This document shows positions 44,701 to 53,413 of a DNA stretch of 64,000 bases, piece after piece. The position numbers were made by a program, and so were the translations under genes. The stretch's first letter is position 1. Every line of letters begins with the position of its first letter. Under the pieces are notes generated by a model that did not search any database, was not told the DNA's origin, and worked only from the letters and a program-made list of their open reading frames with translations. Origin of the DNA: Streptomyces zhihengii (lineage in GTDB: Bacteria > Actinomycetota > Actinomycetes > Streptomycetales > Streptomycetaceae); contig NZ_JAFEJA010000002.1 of assembly GCF_016919245.1 (NCBI RefSeq), positions 2,110,501-2,174,500 on the forward strand, written 5' to 3'.

Positions 44701-46421
44701 TCACCGGGGCCCTCGAACAGATCCTCGGCGCCGACCGGGCAGCACAGTTCCTGGCCGCCGACGCCTACCCCGCCCTCGCCCGCGCGCTCCACGACGCCGA
44801 ACGCGCCGGCTTCGCCCTGCCCCGACTCCTCGCCCGCACCGCTCTGGACCGCGGGATCTTCGACGCCGACGACGTGTCCGCCGTGCTGACCTGGCGGCTG
44901 CGCGAAGCCCTCACCGACGCCGAACAGGCCCGCCACACCTTCCGCGACAGCACCCTGGCCGCGCGCTCACAGGCCCAGCTCGACACCCTCAAGCAGCTCG
45001 CCGCCGGTCATCGCACAGCAGCTCAACAAGCGCTGATGGCTACCGACGCCGCCTTCACCCACCTGCCCACCCCCGTCACCACCCGCCAGGGAACCACCCA
45101 TCCCGCCTGGCCCGACCGGCCGCTCGGCCCCCTCACCCGCAGTGAGCTCGCCTCCCAGCTGGCAGCCGTCCGCACCCAACCGCACGATGCGGGCTCCACC
45201 AGCCACCCTCTCTCCGACACCGCCCACGCCACCATCACCGCCCTGACCACCGAAACCCAGCTGCGCCGCGCACTGACCTGGCGCGACCGCGCCCGCGAGG
45301 ACTACCAGCGAGAACGCTCCCCGAACCGCCCCCACACCGCCCACCAGTCGCTCACCGCCGCCCGTCGCCAAGCCGCCGAACGCCGCGCCGCCACCGAGCA
45401 GCGACAGCACTCCGCCCGGGCTGCCGTGGCCCGCGCCGAGGCCGTCACCGCCCGGATCGACGCCGAGCTGCGTCTGCGTGAACGCCTGCCCGACCGCATG
45501 CCGCACCCTCGCACCCGCGGCGAGATACCCGACTGGGTCGCCGACTCCCACGCCCTCACCCACCCCGACACCCCCGCCCACTGGCGCACCCACCTCGCCG
45601 AACGCCACCGCACCCTGGCCCGCTCCCTGGCCGACCGCGGTCACACCCTCGCCGGCAACCCGCCCGCCTGGACACGACCGCTGGGCCCGCCTCCCTCCAC
45701 GCACTCACCGCGCCGCCGCCACGCATGGGCCACCACCGCCGCCCTGGTCGAGCTGTGGCGTACCCGCCACGCCATCCACAGCGTCCCCGGACTCGGCCCC
45801 CGCCCGGCCGACCCCGAAGCGGCAGGACACTTCGACGACCTCGACGCACGCATCCACGCGCTGACCGGACGGCGCCGCCCGGCCCTGCACCTGCCGCCCG
45901 CCGGCGCACCCGCCCACCAGGTCCTCGCTGCCGCACTCGGCCACCTCGACACCCCACCACCGGCCAGACCCCAGCCCGCACACCCGGCTCTGCACGACCC
46001 CTCCGGCGTCGCACCCCACACCTACGGCGCCCTCGCCCGCATCGCCCTGTCCGCAGCACTCGCCGGCGAAAGCGCCCCCGAAGAATGGATGGAGAAGATC
46101 ACCCCGCCCGGCAAGGACGACGAGGACGAACAGCGCACCTTCACCGCACTGATCACCACCCTCAGCGACTACCGGCGCCGCCACCACCGTGCCGGACACG
46201 ACATCCTCGGCCCCCGCCCCGAAGGACTCGCAGGCGAGGAATGGGACCACCTCACCAACGCCATCGACCTCTACACCCACGCCTGCGTCGCCCGCCGCCT
46301 CAAGCAGATACGCGAGCGCACCGCCGCGGCCCGGACCGCGCTGAAGCCCCCGACCTTGCCCCTCCACCAGCAGCCCCGGCCCGACAACCACCGCCCGCGC
46401 CCGCAGCGCCCAACCCACTGA
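41730..46421 (+). CDS. MobF-type relaxase-helicase (TraA-like)
   Basis: About 1563 residues. N-terminal TrwC-type relaxase: Tyr cluster AENYRYYRSSVAAGDG near the start and the metal-binding histidines in YESRAGDPMLHEHVVIS at about residue 258. RecD-like helicase: Walker A GPAGAGKTT (about 587), Walker B GDVVLVDEAGMAG (about 661), LGDPHQLAAVE, and C-terminal YASTIHRAQGMTVD (about 890). The last ~550 residues are helical and Ala/Arg/His-rich, with VARRLKQIRERTAAARTAL near the end. It nicks and unwinds plasmid DNA for conjugative transfer. The start is uncertain: ATG 41730, GTG 41724 or GTG 41745; none has a strong RBS. Compared with typical TraA, the conserved opening is short. Confidence 0.92.
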   Translation: MTGAAVTAENYRYYRSSVAAGDGIQGGEPAVSSSEPGVPAGVWAGRAAAAMGLMGEVTEPQMRALFGLGMHPDAEERIAAELARGASIRQAFTAAKLGRAVPQLAEQSPLDKTVEEVLDLAAARLCRPLTKSERRELTHRTAALAFEAEYHRSPADGEELGRYLAARTGPKRRAVTGWDLTFASEELSLLFALGSPEVRRIALEVLEQARTETLAWLENHALAVRSGAGGIVQHRAEPALMATVYLHYESRAGDPMLHEHVVISPRVKGPDGRWGNLDSRLLLREIVAASELFNQRALELLCDRLGLAAEEVVVTPGRRPVMRIVGIDPRIRAEFASRAGAVRSMAEDLFDDYRRRHGRQPDAGARIRLQQRATLMTRPPKGKARPLDDLLDTWRRRAVAATDQDTVDRLLTAAQAAALTRDPQHPAEANVDLSAAATEVLAAVAERRTTFRRRHVLAEARRYLMRTLRGQPAGPQLAEEITDRVLTHGDCLDITPPTINPTHPDLVRPDGSSIYRPIGSDTYTTHSLLASEHRLLAGARSRVIPPVAHGTFHRTAALHPSRMDAGQKALAASFVLSDRLLQAGLGPAGAGKTTAMRLVAAAVDATGGRLIPLAPSSRAAQVLATDLQRRAHTLHSWLHQRAQAAGGHPVEAEFSLRPGDVVLVDEAGMAGTLLLDQVLADAAAAGAVVRLLGDPHQLAAVEAGGALRLISQAGATVELDRLHRFTVSGEGDASLTLRDGEDPRSAFDWYRSKGRIVAGRHEAMCDAVFTAWAADTGRGLASLMTAADNATVNELNQRAQNWHISRGDLDTSSSIPLRTAARAHPGDIIVTRLNRRRMTVRGGKDFVKNGDTWTVEKILADGAATVRHTQHRGRITLPADYLTAQAELGYASTIHRAQGMTVDTSHALASARSTREGVYVQLTRGRRTNRLYMAIDNGDHLDDVLTAVAARRSAQLTATEQIAALQRNISAPGQLSAEYADVTERATAARLTGALEQILGADRAAQFLAADAYPALARALHDAERAGFALPRLLARTALDRGIFDADDVSAVLTWRLREALTDAEQARHTFRDSTLAARSQAQLDTLKQLAAGHRTAAQQALMATDAAFTHLPTPVTTRQGTTHPAWPDRPLGPLTRSELASQLAAVRTQPHDAGSTSHPLSDTAHATITALTTETQLRRALTWRDRAREDYQRERSPNRPHTAHQSLTAARRQAAERRAATEQRQHSARAAVARAEAVTARIDAELRLRERLPDRMPHPRTRGEIPDWVADSHALTHPDTPAHWRTHLAERHRTLARSLADRGHTLAGNPPAWTRPLGPPPSTHSPRRRHAWATTAALVELWRTRHAIHSVPGLGPRPADPEAAGHFDDLDARIHALTGRRRPALHLPPAGAPAHQVLAAALGHLDTPPPARPQPAHPALHDPSGVAPHTYGALARIALSAALAGESAPEEWMEKITPPGKDDEDEQRTFTALITTLSDYRRRHHRAGHDILGPRPEGLAGEEWDHLTNAIDLYTHACVARRLKQIRERTAAARTALKPPTLPLHQQPRPDNHRPRPQRPTH

Positions 46422-46716
46422 ACCCGAACCCCACCACCCTCCATCCCCACCCCCCGGAACACCTGCCGCCACACCCGCACGACCTGCCCCGCCCCGCCGC
46501 CCTCCTCCAACGCAGCCTGGACCCCGCCCCCCTGCACCCGCTGACCCGACCCGCCGCCCGCTGGGGCGGCCGCTCACTCCTGCCGCGCAGCACACCCGCG
46601 GACGCCTGCCTACCCACGGCACACCGCCACCGCCGAGGAAGACGATCAGCCCCACAGCGCCCAGCCAGGACTCGTCCGGCCGATCATGGCTGTAGGCAGT
46701 CGGGCATGATGCCCGG
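46422..46716. other. Intergenic, no gene seen
   Basis: About 300 bases of Pro-codon-like GC-rich sequence after the relaxase. No terminator stands out. Confidence 0.35.
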
Positions 46717-47151
46717 GTGAGCACAATCGTGAAGTTCTTCATGGCGCCGGACGACACGTCAGCGAGCCTGGCCCTCCAGTCCGGCCCGGGACGGGCATTC
46801 GAGTCGCTCTCTTTCGGCAACTTCGATCCCGAAGAAGCCGTGCTCGAGTGGGAATGCCTGCTGGCCGGCGGCACCTTCGAGGAACTGCTGGAAGCCGATG
46901 AGCCTCGCATCGTCGCCGGCCAGGACAACGACGGGCCCGTTGTCTTCGCGCTCTCACCTCGCCTGTCCGCAGCGCTCGCGGACGCCGAGTACGCCAGACT
47001 GCGCGACGTCGCCGCCTCGTGGACCCGGCTGCGTGCGCAGGACGGCGAGGTTATCGGTACGGAAATCGCCGAAGCGATCGTGGGTGATCTCGCTGCTCTC
47101 GTCAGCAGCGCCCGCCGCCAGAACCAGAGCGTCTACTGCTGGGCTGCGTAG
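46717..47151 (+). CDS. Orphan acidic protein, 144 aa
   Basis: GTG start. The product is acidic and looks globular (STIVKFFMAPDDTSASLALQ, RAFESLSFGNFDPEEAVLEW, TEIAEAIVGDLAALVSSARR). Small acidic proteins of this kind are often immunity proteins or antitoxins, but there is no motif to support that. There is no partner on either side: the relaxase ends 295 bases before, and an AraC relic follows. Family not recognised. Confidence 0.6.
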   Translation: MSTIVKFFMAPDDTSASLALQSGPGRAFESLSFGNFDPEEAVLEWECLLAGGTFEELLEADEPRIVAGQDNDGPVVFALSPRLSAALADAEYARLRDVAASWTRLRAQDGEVIGTEIAEAIVGDLAALVSSARRQNQSVYCWAA

Positions 47152-47392
47152 CAGTTCACGCCCAAAGCCAGAGCGATACGGCCACCGCGGTTGCGGTGCC
47201 ACGGAAGACGGTACGTGCTGGGGCACTTCAACGCCCCGCGCGAGTTCTACCGTGCTGCATCCCAACGGCAGCTTCTCGTCGTGCTCTGGTGGGACTGACA
47301 TGGACCGCCTCATCGGCGGCGCGCGTCAGCAGCTCGGTGGCTCTGTTCACGACACGCTGAGTGATGGGCTCCGAGTAGCCGAGCACTGCGGC

Positions 47393-47693
47393 CGTCACGT
47401 TCATCGAGGACAACGTCCACCGCGACATCGACTTCGCCGAGACTGCCGCGGCCGTGTCCGTTACGCCGCGGGTCGTCCAGTCGCCTTCAGCCGCTACGTC
47501 GGCTCCACCTCGCTCGGCCACGGCGGCACGTGCGTCTCGGCCGCGCCCACCTCGACCTCCGCAACACCCATCCCCACAAGCGCCCCTGGCCGTCGCCGCC
47601 CGCTGAGAGTTCTCGCACCCAGGTCGCTTCGCCGCCACTCACCGCGCCGCCTACGGCGTGTCCCCGAGCCTCACCCTGCACGGCACGCCCTGA
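47393..47693 (+). pseudogene. AraC-family regulator relic
   Basis: Pieces of the AraC DNA-binding domain in order over three frames: FIEDNVHRDIDFAETAAAVS and VTPRVVQ, then FSRYVGSTSLGH, then VRLGRAHLDLRNTHPHK, then after a TGA stop FSHPGRF and HRAAYGVSPSLTLHGTP, ending at 47691-47693. In an intact gene these would read as two helix-turn-helix motifs. At least two frameshifts and one stop make it dead. Confidence 0.7.
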
Positions 47694-47754
47694 CCTCGCG
47701 CGCCGGCTTGCCGTTGGCCGGCCACGAGGGCCGTTGTCAGAGGCGACAGGCAAG

Positions 47755-48789
47755 ATGGCGGCCATGAACGTCACTCCTGTCACTCCGCCACGGCCGATCG
47801 ACGTTGCCGCGGTCTTTCCCCAACTGGTGCCGCTGGCCCGTACGGCGACCCGACTGCACCCCCGCCCAGGGGAGCCGACGTGGGACGACAGCTCGATCGG
47901 CGGTCCGCTGCTCTGGCCAGCTGAGGAGCCGTGGCCGCACTGCGAGGAACCGCATGTGGTGGATGGCATCAACCCAGCTCTGTCCCCTGCGGATCTGAGG
48001 CTGGAACGACGGATCTTCGAGGCCTCGCACGGCTGGGACATGACTGTGGAGGAACGAGATACTCTCCTGCGGATCAGGCCCGCTCGGACGTATCCGGTAA
48101 GGCTGGCGGTCCAGGCGTACGACGGCCCCATAGCGATGCTGCCTGTCGCGCAGCTGTACGTACGGGATGTGCCCGATCTGAGCCCGCCGGAGGGCAAGGA
48201 CCTGCTGCAGGTCCTATGGTGCCCCTTCGATCACCCCATCATGCCCAAGACCCGGCTCTTCTGGCGTTTGGCAGCCGCCGTCACCGACATCCTCGACACG
48301 CCCCCCGAGCCGCCCGCAGTGCAGTTCGACGGCTACCTACCGGAACCGTGCGTGCTCGAACCAGAGCAGATCACCGAGTACCCCGACCACCTGGAGCTGA
48401 GCGTAGAACTGCGAGAACAGCTCAAGCAGTGGAGTGTGCCGCAGGCAGCAGAGGAAGACATGGACCCGGACACGTACTACGACTGTGTGCTGTCCAACGC
48501 CCCCGGCTGGAAGGTCGGCGGATGGCCGGCTTGGAACGCCACCGACCCCAGCCCCCAGCACTGCTCCGAGTGCAGCACCGGCATGGAGGTCCTGATGACC
48601 GTCGCCACGTTCGAGGAAGGGGACGATGCCGGAAACAGCTGGTCTCCGCACCCCCACCCAGGTGCTGGACCGTACCCCAGCCACCGCGGCTACAACGCGA
48701 CCGGGGTCCAGATAGGCAGCGGCTACCGGCAGCACCTGTTCGTCTGCCCGGCGGATCCCGAGCATCCGCACATCGAGTTGATGACGTAG
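47755..48789 (+). CDS. DUF1963-family protein
   Basis: A 344-residue protein from ATG 47755 (47764 also possible). The features are those of YwqG-like DUF1963 proteins: GEPTWDDSSIGGPLLWPAEE, then AMLPVAQLYVRDVPDLSPPE and DLLQVLWCPFDHPIM, and in the C-terminal half GWKVGGWPAWNATDPSPQHC, then SECSTGMEVLMTVATFEEGD and HLFVCPADPEHPHIELM. The two cysteine pairs in the last third could bind a metal. Function unknown. Its 3' end overlaps the convergent barstar-family gene by 67 bases. Confidence 0.85.
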   Translation: MAAMNVTPVTPPRPIDVAAVFPQLVPLARTATRLHPRPGEPTWDDSSIGGPLLWPAEEPWPHCEEPHVVDGINPALSPADLRLERRIFEASHGWDMTVEERDTLLRIRPARTYPVRLAVQAYDGPIAMLPVAQLYVRDVPDLSPPEGKDLLQVLWCPFDHPIMPKTRLFWRLAAAVTDILDTPPEPPAVQFDGYLPEPCVLEPEQITEYPDHLELSVELREQLKQWSVPQAAEEDMDPDTYYDCVLSNAPGWKVGGWPAWNATDPSPQHCSECSTGMEVLMTVATFEEGDDAGNSWSPHPHPGAGPYPSHRGYNATGVQIGSGYRQHLFVCPADPEHPHIELMT

Positions 48790-49490
48790 CCCGCCCGCAG
48801 TCCAGTTGCTTGGCTGGCACGGCCCATCATGTGGCCGTCTGAATAGTTGTGGCGCAGGAGCTCAGAGCGAGACCGGAGGATGTCCAGGGCCTCGTGGGTC
48901 GAGCAGCCGAGGTGGTCTCGGAACACCTTGATGCCCTCGATGTTTCTGCCGCTGAGGATCTCCTCGTCTGCGAAGGAGAGCGTGCCGGCCGTCCAAGGCG
49001 CAGACGCGGAATCGCCACCAGGCCAGTCGACGTCGGTCAGGGTGACGAGCAGGCGGCCGTCCGAGAGCGCCACCGCCACGTCAATGCCGCGGGCTACTTT
49101 CTCGATGAAGGCAACGGGTGCCGTGTGGTCCAGGAGGAAGATGAAATGTTGGGCTATACGCTGCCGCCACTCATCGGGCACGCCATCGCCGTCCAGGCGC
49201 AGGTTGGAGCTCCATGCTGCTTGGGCGAGGACCGATACGAACAGCCCGAGGAAGTCTGCATTCAGTAGGTCGTCCGCGTGCTCGATCAGGATCGCGAGGT
49301 CCTGGTTGCCGTGGCCGGGACCGTGCCAGTCGTGGAGGCAGTCGACAAGCGCATCCCAGTTGTAGCCGAAGCTGTCGAGGAACGACAGTTCCCGGGCGAA
49401 GGTACGAAAGACGGACGCCGGATCCCGCAGTTCCCGGCCGTCCAGCCGCACGACCAGACCGTTTGGGCCTTGACCCCGAATCCTGAACAC
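48723..49490 (-). pseudogene. Barstar-family gene, 5' end split by IS3 element
   Basis: The body reads GLVVRLDGRELRDPASVFRT, then FARELSFLDSFGYNWDALVD, a barstar-type signature (RNase inhibitor fold), then ~170 further residues ending NRCCR. The native start lies beyond the IS: 50782-50766 encodes MFVQR plus two bases of the next codon, which joins exactly to this part (MFVQR-NGLVVRL). The element now supplies GTG 49490, giving MFRIRGQGP-NGLVVRL. It lies three bases after the transposase stop, with no RBS of its own. Expression would depend on read-through or reinitiation from the transposase. Annotated from that start. Confidence 0.82.
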
Positions 49491-49493
49491 GGG

Positions 49494-50396
49494 TTATGCG
49501 GCTTGGGCCAGCGTAGTTGGTGTGAGCTGGAGAGCTTCCTCGAAGGCGATCGGTGATCGTTGCCCGAGGTAGGAATGTCGGCGTCGGGTGTTGTAGCGGT
49601 GGAGCCATCGGAAGGCGTCGAGCCGGGCCTCGCGCTCGGTGGACCAGCCTTTCCGTCCCTGCAGGGTCTCGCGTTTGAAGGTGGCGTTGAAGGACTCGGC
49701 GAGTGCATTGTCCGCGCTGGACCCGACCGCGCTCATGCTTCGCCGCGCCCCTGCTGACCTGCATGCTTCAGCGAAAATTCTGCTCGTGTACTGGGCTCCG
49801 TGGTCGGTGTGCATGATCGATCCGGCGAGGCTGCCGCGGGTGCGGATCGCCGCGGCCAGGGCGTCGGTGACGAGGTCCGCGCGCATGTGGTCGGCGATCG
49901 CCCAGCCCGCCAGGCGTCGTGAGGCAAGGTCTATGACGGTCGCCAGGTAGCAGAACTTCCCGCCCTCGATGGGCAGGTAAGTGATGTCGCCGACGTACTT
50001 CGTGTTCGGTTTGTCCGCGGTGAAGTCGCGGCCGATCAGGTCCGGGGCCTTGGCCGCGGCCGGGTCTGGGACGGTAGTGCGGTGCCGGCGACGCAACCGG
50101 ACCCCCTCGATCCCGGACGCCCTCATGATCCTGGCGACCCGCTTGTGGTTGACCACCTCACCGTTCTTCTCGCGAAGCTCGGCAGTGATCCTCGGGACTC
50201 CGTAAGTGCCGTCCGATTCCTGGTGCACCGCCCGTATCCGGGTCGCCAGGCGGGCGTCGGCTGATTGCCGGGCGGCGCGGTCAGCGGCTGTCCGGCGCCA
50301 GTAGTAGAAGCTCGAGCGGCTGACGCCGAGGATGCTGCACAGCCGCTTCACGCCGTGACGGCGCTGGAGGTCGGCGACACACTGGAAGCGGTTCAC
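49494..50396 (-). CDS. IS3-family transposase OrfB
   Basis: A 300-residue protein. N-terminal HTH-like region (NRFQCVADLQRRHGVKRLCS), then the rve integrase core: Asp in KYVGDITYLPIEGGKFCYL, Asp in GSIMHTDHGAQYTS, and Glu in SADNALAESFNATFKRE. The catalytic triad is complete and the frame intact. Its ATG overlaps the stop of OrfA as ATGA, so translation may be coupled as well as, or instead of, made by the -1 frameshift common in IS3 elements. Confidence 0.95.
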   Translation of the reverse strand: MNRFQCVADLQRRHGVKRLCSILGVSRSSFYYWRRTAADRAARQSADARLATRIRAVHQESDGTYGVPRITAELREKNGEVVNHKRVARIMRASGIEGVRLRRRHRTTVPDPAAAKAPDLIGRDFTADKPNTKYVGDITYLPIEGGKFCYLATVIDLASRRLAGWAIADHMRADLVTDALAAAIRTRGSLAGSIMHTDHGAQYTSRIFAEACRSAGARRSMSAVGSSADNALAESFNATFKRETLQGRKGWSTEREARLDAFRWLHRYNTRRRHSYLGQRSPIAFEEALQLTPTTLAQAA

Positions 50397-50698
50397 CAGC
50401 GCGTCTCCCCGGCGAAATACTTCGCCGCTTTGCGCAGGATCTCGCGTTCCTCCTCCAGCTCACGGACCTTCTTCCGCAAAGCGGCGTTCTCCGCCTCCAG
50501 CGGGGCCGGCGGCTGAGAGGGGTCCTGCGTCCGCCGGCCCCGGGGACGACTCACGCCGGCGGCCCTCACCCAGTTCCGCAGGGTCTCCGGATTGATCCCC
50601 AGATCGGCGGCGACCGACCTGATCGTCGCTTCCGGCCGCGACTCGTACAGCGCGACCGCGTCCGCCTTGAACTGCGGCGGGTAGTTCTTCATGACCAC
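50393..50698 (-). CDS. IS3-family transposase OrfA
   Basis: A 101-residue protein. Helix-turn-helix (YPPQFKADAVALYESRPEAT, DLGINPETLRNWVRAAGVSR) followed by a leucine-zipper-like C-terminus (ENAALRKKVRELEEEREILR). It binds the IS ends and is needed with OrfB for transposition. It overlaps OrfB by 4 bases. Confidence 0.94.
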   Translation of the reverse strand: MVMKNYPPQFKADAVALYESRPEATIRSVAADLGINPETLRNWVRAAGVSRPRGRRTQDPSQPPAPLEAENAALRKKVRELEEEREILRKAAKYFAGETRW

Positions 50699-50782
50699 GA
50701 GATGTCCGTTCTCAGATCCTCAGGATCCAGTGTCTCGTGTGTTCAACATCCGGGGTCAAGGCCCTTTCGCTGCACGAACATG

Positions 50783-51341
50783 GCCGTTTCCGACGCCAGC
50801 CATGGGTCGGCTGGGGAGGTGAACACGCCCCATGGAGGGCGGTGATCCGTCAGAGTGGGCTTGGTCGTCATGGGCGAGATCCTTGCACGCCGATTGCTCG
50901 GCGGCAGGGCTATTTGCGGAGGGCAGATCGTGCTTGACGAACATAGCTGAGCAGGCCAGGGGCGATGACATTGGCAAGAGGGTCTTGCGGGGCCAGTGCT
51001 GCAGGACCATCACGTTTCCCCTATTGTGATTTGACTGAGCACCGCAGCTGGCCACTGAGCGTACGGCTCTGGCCGGCCCGGCGCGTTCGCGGTCCATCTG
51101 TGCGCAAGTAGAGTTGGTGGACCTTCCCCTGGCGCGCTCGGCTGTGAGCAGGTAGTTGCCGGGCGAAGCGGCGGGCGCCAACGCCGAAGGCGCCCGCCCG
51201 GCCTCGGCAGATGATCTCCACGCCGGGAGGGCGGTCCCCAGCCAGGCGGCCAGCGGCCCGGCTTCACGGGTGGGAGCACATCGACCACGCGACGATCTTG
51301 GACGCTGTTTGCTGGCGGAGACCAGCTATTCCCGGCGGGCG
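50783..51341. other. No gene seen; terminator and former barstar promoter
   Basis: About 560 bases. The native barstar start (50782) has GGAAAC upstream on the minus strand, so its promoter is probably here. No other ORF looks coding. Confidence 0.5.
51170..51198 (-). terminator. Terminator after 372-aa gene
   Basis: Perfect 10-bp arms GGCGGGCGCC / GGCGCCCGCC, 9-base loop, downstream of the minus-strand gene that ends at 51342. Confidence 0.65.
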
Positions 51342-52460
51342 CTATTCCTCGGCATTGGACCCACGATCGGGAAACGCACGCAGTCTCAACGGGGGCGCCC
51401 GGTGATCGGCGAGCCATCGCATCCGGTTGTCATCCGTCGCCAGCCCGGCGCGTGCGGCCTGGGCCCACTCTTCTCGGTCGAGCACCTCAAGGTAGGTCGC
51501 CCGGAGCGCTTCCTGCTGCGCCGCAGTGCATCCCGCAGCCTCGGGAGGCTCTGTAGTCAGGTGCTGGGCGAGCACCGCGATCGTGAAATAGCGCTCGATC
51601 GTCGGGCTGAGCAGTCCCACATGGCGAGCATGAGCTTCCAGGACCGCTCCCGAATGGGGGTAGTCAGCGAGGGTGAGTCCCATCCCCCCGCAGTCACACA
51701 TCTGATGGAGTAGACGACCGACGTGGTCGACCATCTCGCTGTCAGTGTCGAGGTCTGCCAGTGCCTCATGGAGTTTGGCGACTGTTGCGACGCTGCCGGC
51801 GAAGTATGCATTAAGGAAATCGCCGTCACAGGCTCTGCGAAGCAGCCAAGGTCGGGCAATCGGGTTGTTGAGTCTGCAGAGTGCGTCAACTACATAGACG
51901 CGCCCCCAGCCGGTGACGCGCTCGGCCAACCAGAGCAGGGCCTCGACTCCCCCTGTCTGCTGCTCGAATGCGTGCGCCGCAAGTGGCCCGAAGCGGTTGG
52001 AAAGCAGCCCGATCGTTCGAATCAGCGGGATGTCTTCGGCTGTGCCCACGGCAGCCAGCAGGGCAAGTCCAACGGTGACCGCGCATCGATCGGTCCCGTA
52101 TCGGACCAACCAGCGGCCCGTTTGGCGAACGCGGTCTCTGCCCGCCCGCTCAGCCGCGGCAGCGATGTGCCTGTTTTGGTGAATCGGGACGTAGACGTCG
52201 TGGAAGGCATCGGCCAATTCGCTGGGCAGGGCCGAAACCTTGGCGAAATGCGTGTCCAGGACGAGGGCAACGTCCTTGCCGGCCGAGGGCCGGTCCTCAG
52301 GTGCCTTCGGGCTTCGCCGATGACGGTGCAACTCGTCGTCGGGATATGGTTCCCCGTCGCGCGGAAGCGGCTCCCCTGGAGCCAACTGATGTAGCTGGAG
52401 TGCGTGATCGAACAGCGACGTCGGCGACCCGGGCAGTCCTGTCCCGGTCGTCTCGCTCAT
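51342..52460 (-). CDS. Unknown protein, 372 aa, helical repeats
   Basis: Starts MSETTGTGLPGSPTSLFDHA. From residue ~75 onwards it looks like a series of helices of HEAT-like spacing (VGLALLAAVGTAEDIPLIRT, GPLAAHAFEQQTGGVEALLW, RVYVVDALCRLNNPIARPWL, GSVATVAKLHEALADLDTDS), with no signal peptide or catalytic motif. Such repeats usually bind proteins or nucleic acids. It is a single gene with a terminator downstream. I do not recognise a named family. Confidence 0.75.
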   Translation of the reverse strand: MSETTGTGLPGSPTSLFDHALQLHQLAPGEPLPRDGEPYPDDELHRHRRSPKAPEDRPSAGKDVALVLDTHFAKVSALPSELADAFHDVYVPIHQNRHIAAAAERAGRDRVRQTGRWLVRYGTDRCAVTVGLALLAAVGTAEDIPLIRTIGLLSNRFGPLAAHAFEQQTGGVEALLWLAERVTGWGRVYVVDALCRLNNPIARPWLLRRACDGDFLNAYFAGSVATVAKLHEALADLDTDSEMVDHVGRLLHQMCDCGGMGLTLADYPHSGAVLEAHARHVGLLSPTIERYFTIAVLAQHLTTEPPEAAGCTAAQQEALRATYLEVLDREEWAQAARAGLATDDNRMRWLADHRAPPLRLRAFPDRGSNAEE

Positions 52461-53413
52461 CGGCGGACGGAGGACTCAATTCTCTTGATCATGGATCGAA
52501 GCATGCCACGATAGCAATCGCCGCGACAAGCCCCTCGACTCGGCGGCCGGTTGCATCAAACGCAACCGCCTAGCGCCCCGCGTGTGAGGGCGGTGAAGCC
52601 GCGAGAGTGGCTCTACCGCCTCACCAGCTACTTCACGCCTTCAAGGCGTTCGGAGTACTGGCAGAGACCCCGCCGTGGCCGCCCTCGCGGGTCACGACGA
52701 CGCCGCACTCGATGAAACGGGAGCGGCTGGCGAGCAGCTCCGGCAGGCGCGAACTGCCGCCCCGGCCCTGCGCGACCGCCACTGGCCAGCGATCATTGCG
52801 GCCGGTGCGGCCCTGGACCAGAACGGCAGAGTCAGCGGCGGGATTCCACACCCCCTCCTCTAGACCTCGGCCCTCATCCGCGCAGCACCCTCGCCCCCCG
52901 CCACCGGCACCCGGCCCACCATGGCTCAGCCGTTTCATGGACCGGGCCAAGCAGATCGCAGCCGAGTCCCGGCAACGCGACTCGACCAACCACCTTCCTC
53001 ACGTCACTGCGCCTCTGCGCACGACCGGGCCGAGTCCCTCAACCGCCAGCAACACAACGCCCGGCACATCACGTAAGCCCGGCATCCTCAGCAAGTGCTG
53101 CACCGCCGCATACTGCAGCTTCCTCATGCCAGAAGCCGGGCCCCGAGCGCGGCCTCGCCCGCGCCTGCGGGGGTCACGTGGCGGACCGGCGGGCCCGGTT
53201 GCCGCACCACACGCTGGGACGCGCCCACACGCCCGCCCGCCCGCAGGGAAGGGCCTTTGAAGCGCGCTCCCGGCCCTGTTGGGCTTGCCAACACAGCGGA
53301 TGAGCCCCCCGCTGTCGCCGCCCGCACGCCGCGCGCCAACCATGAGCCCCCGGCGTGCGGGCGGCCCCCTCCCAACCGGCCCCCGGCCCGTTTCGATCAA
53401 GGAACTGAAGCGA
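52461..53413. other. 950 bases without a clear gene
   Basis: Coding-like scraps occur: 52675-52863 (AALDETGAAGEQLRQARTAA, ALRDRHWPAIIAAGAALDQ) and around 53000-53060 (HDRAESLNRQQHNARHIT), but neither has a start with an RBS and they are in different frames. They may be remains of plasmid genes. The hairpin element at 53273-53313 lies before the SapA-like gene. Confidence 0.45.
53273..53313 (+). promoter_or_regulatory. Duplicated leader hairpin, copy 1
   Basis: CCCTGTTGGGCTTGCC, then CAGCGGATGAGCCCCC. GGGCT and AGCCC can pair. About 100 bases before the SapA-like gene. Nearly the same sequence recurs at 54059-54097 before the MFS gene. Confidence 0.55.

Larger units (their letters stand above)
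49465..50765 (-). mobile_element. IS3-family insertion sequence
   Basis: The ends GGGCCTTGACCCCG (49465-49478) and its complement (50752-50765) are perfect over 14 bases, and imperfect repeats continue inward. It is flanked by TTT on both sides (49462-49464, 50766-50768), a possible 3-base target duplication. Joining the flanks over one TTT restores the barstar frame, which supports these limits. Length is 1301 bp with two overlapping genes. Confidence 0.85.

Noticed and set aside
50756..51181. 141-residue minus-strand gene upstream of barstar
   Set aside because: No coherent codon pattern; the native barstar start lies inside it in a better-supported frame.
52607..53260. 217-residue plus-strand ORF
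   Set aside because: No natural residue distribution and no RBS; scraps of coding-like sequence are in different frames.
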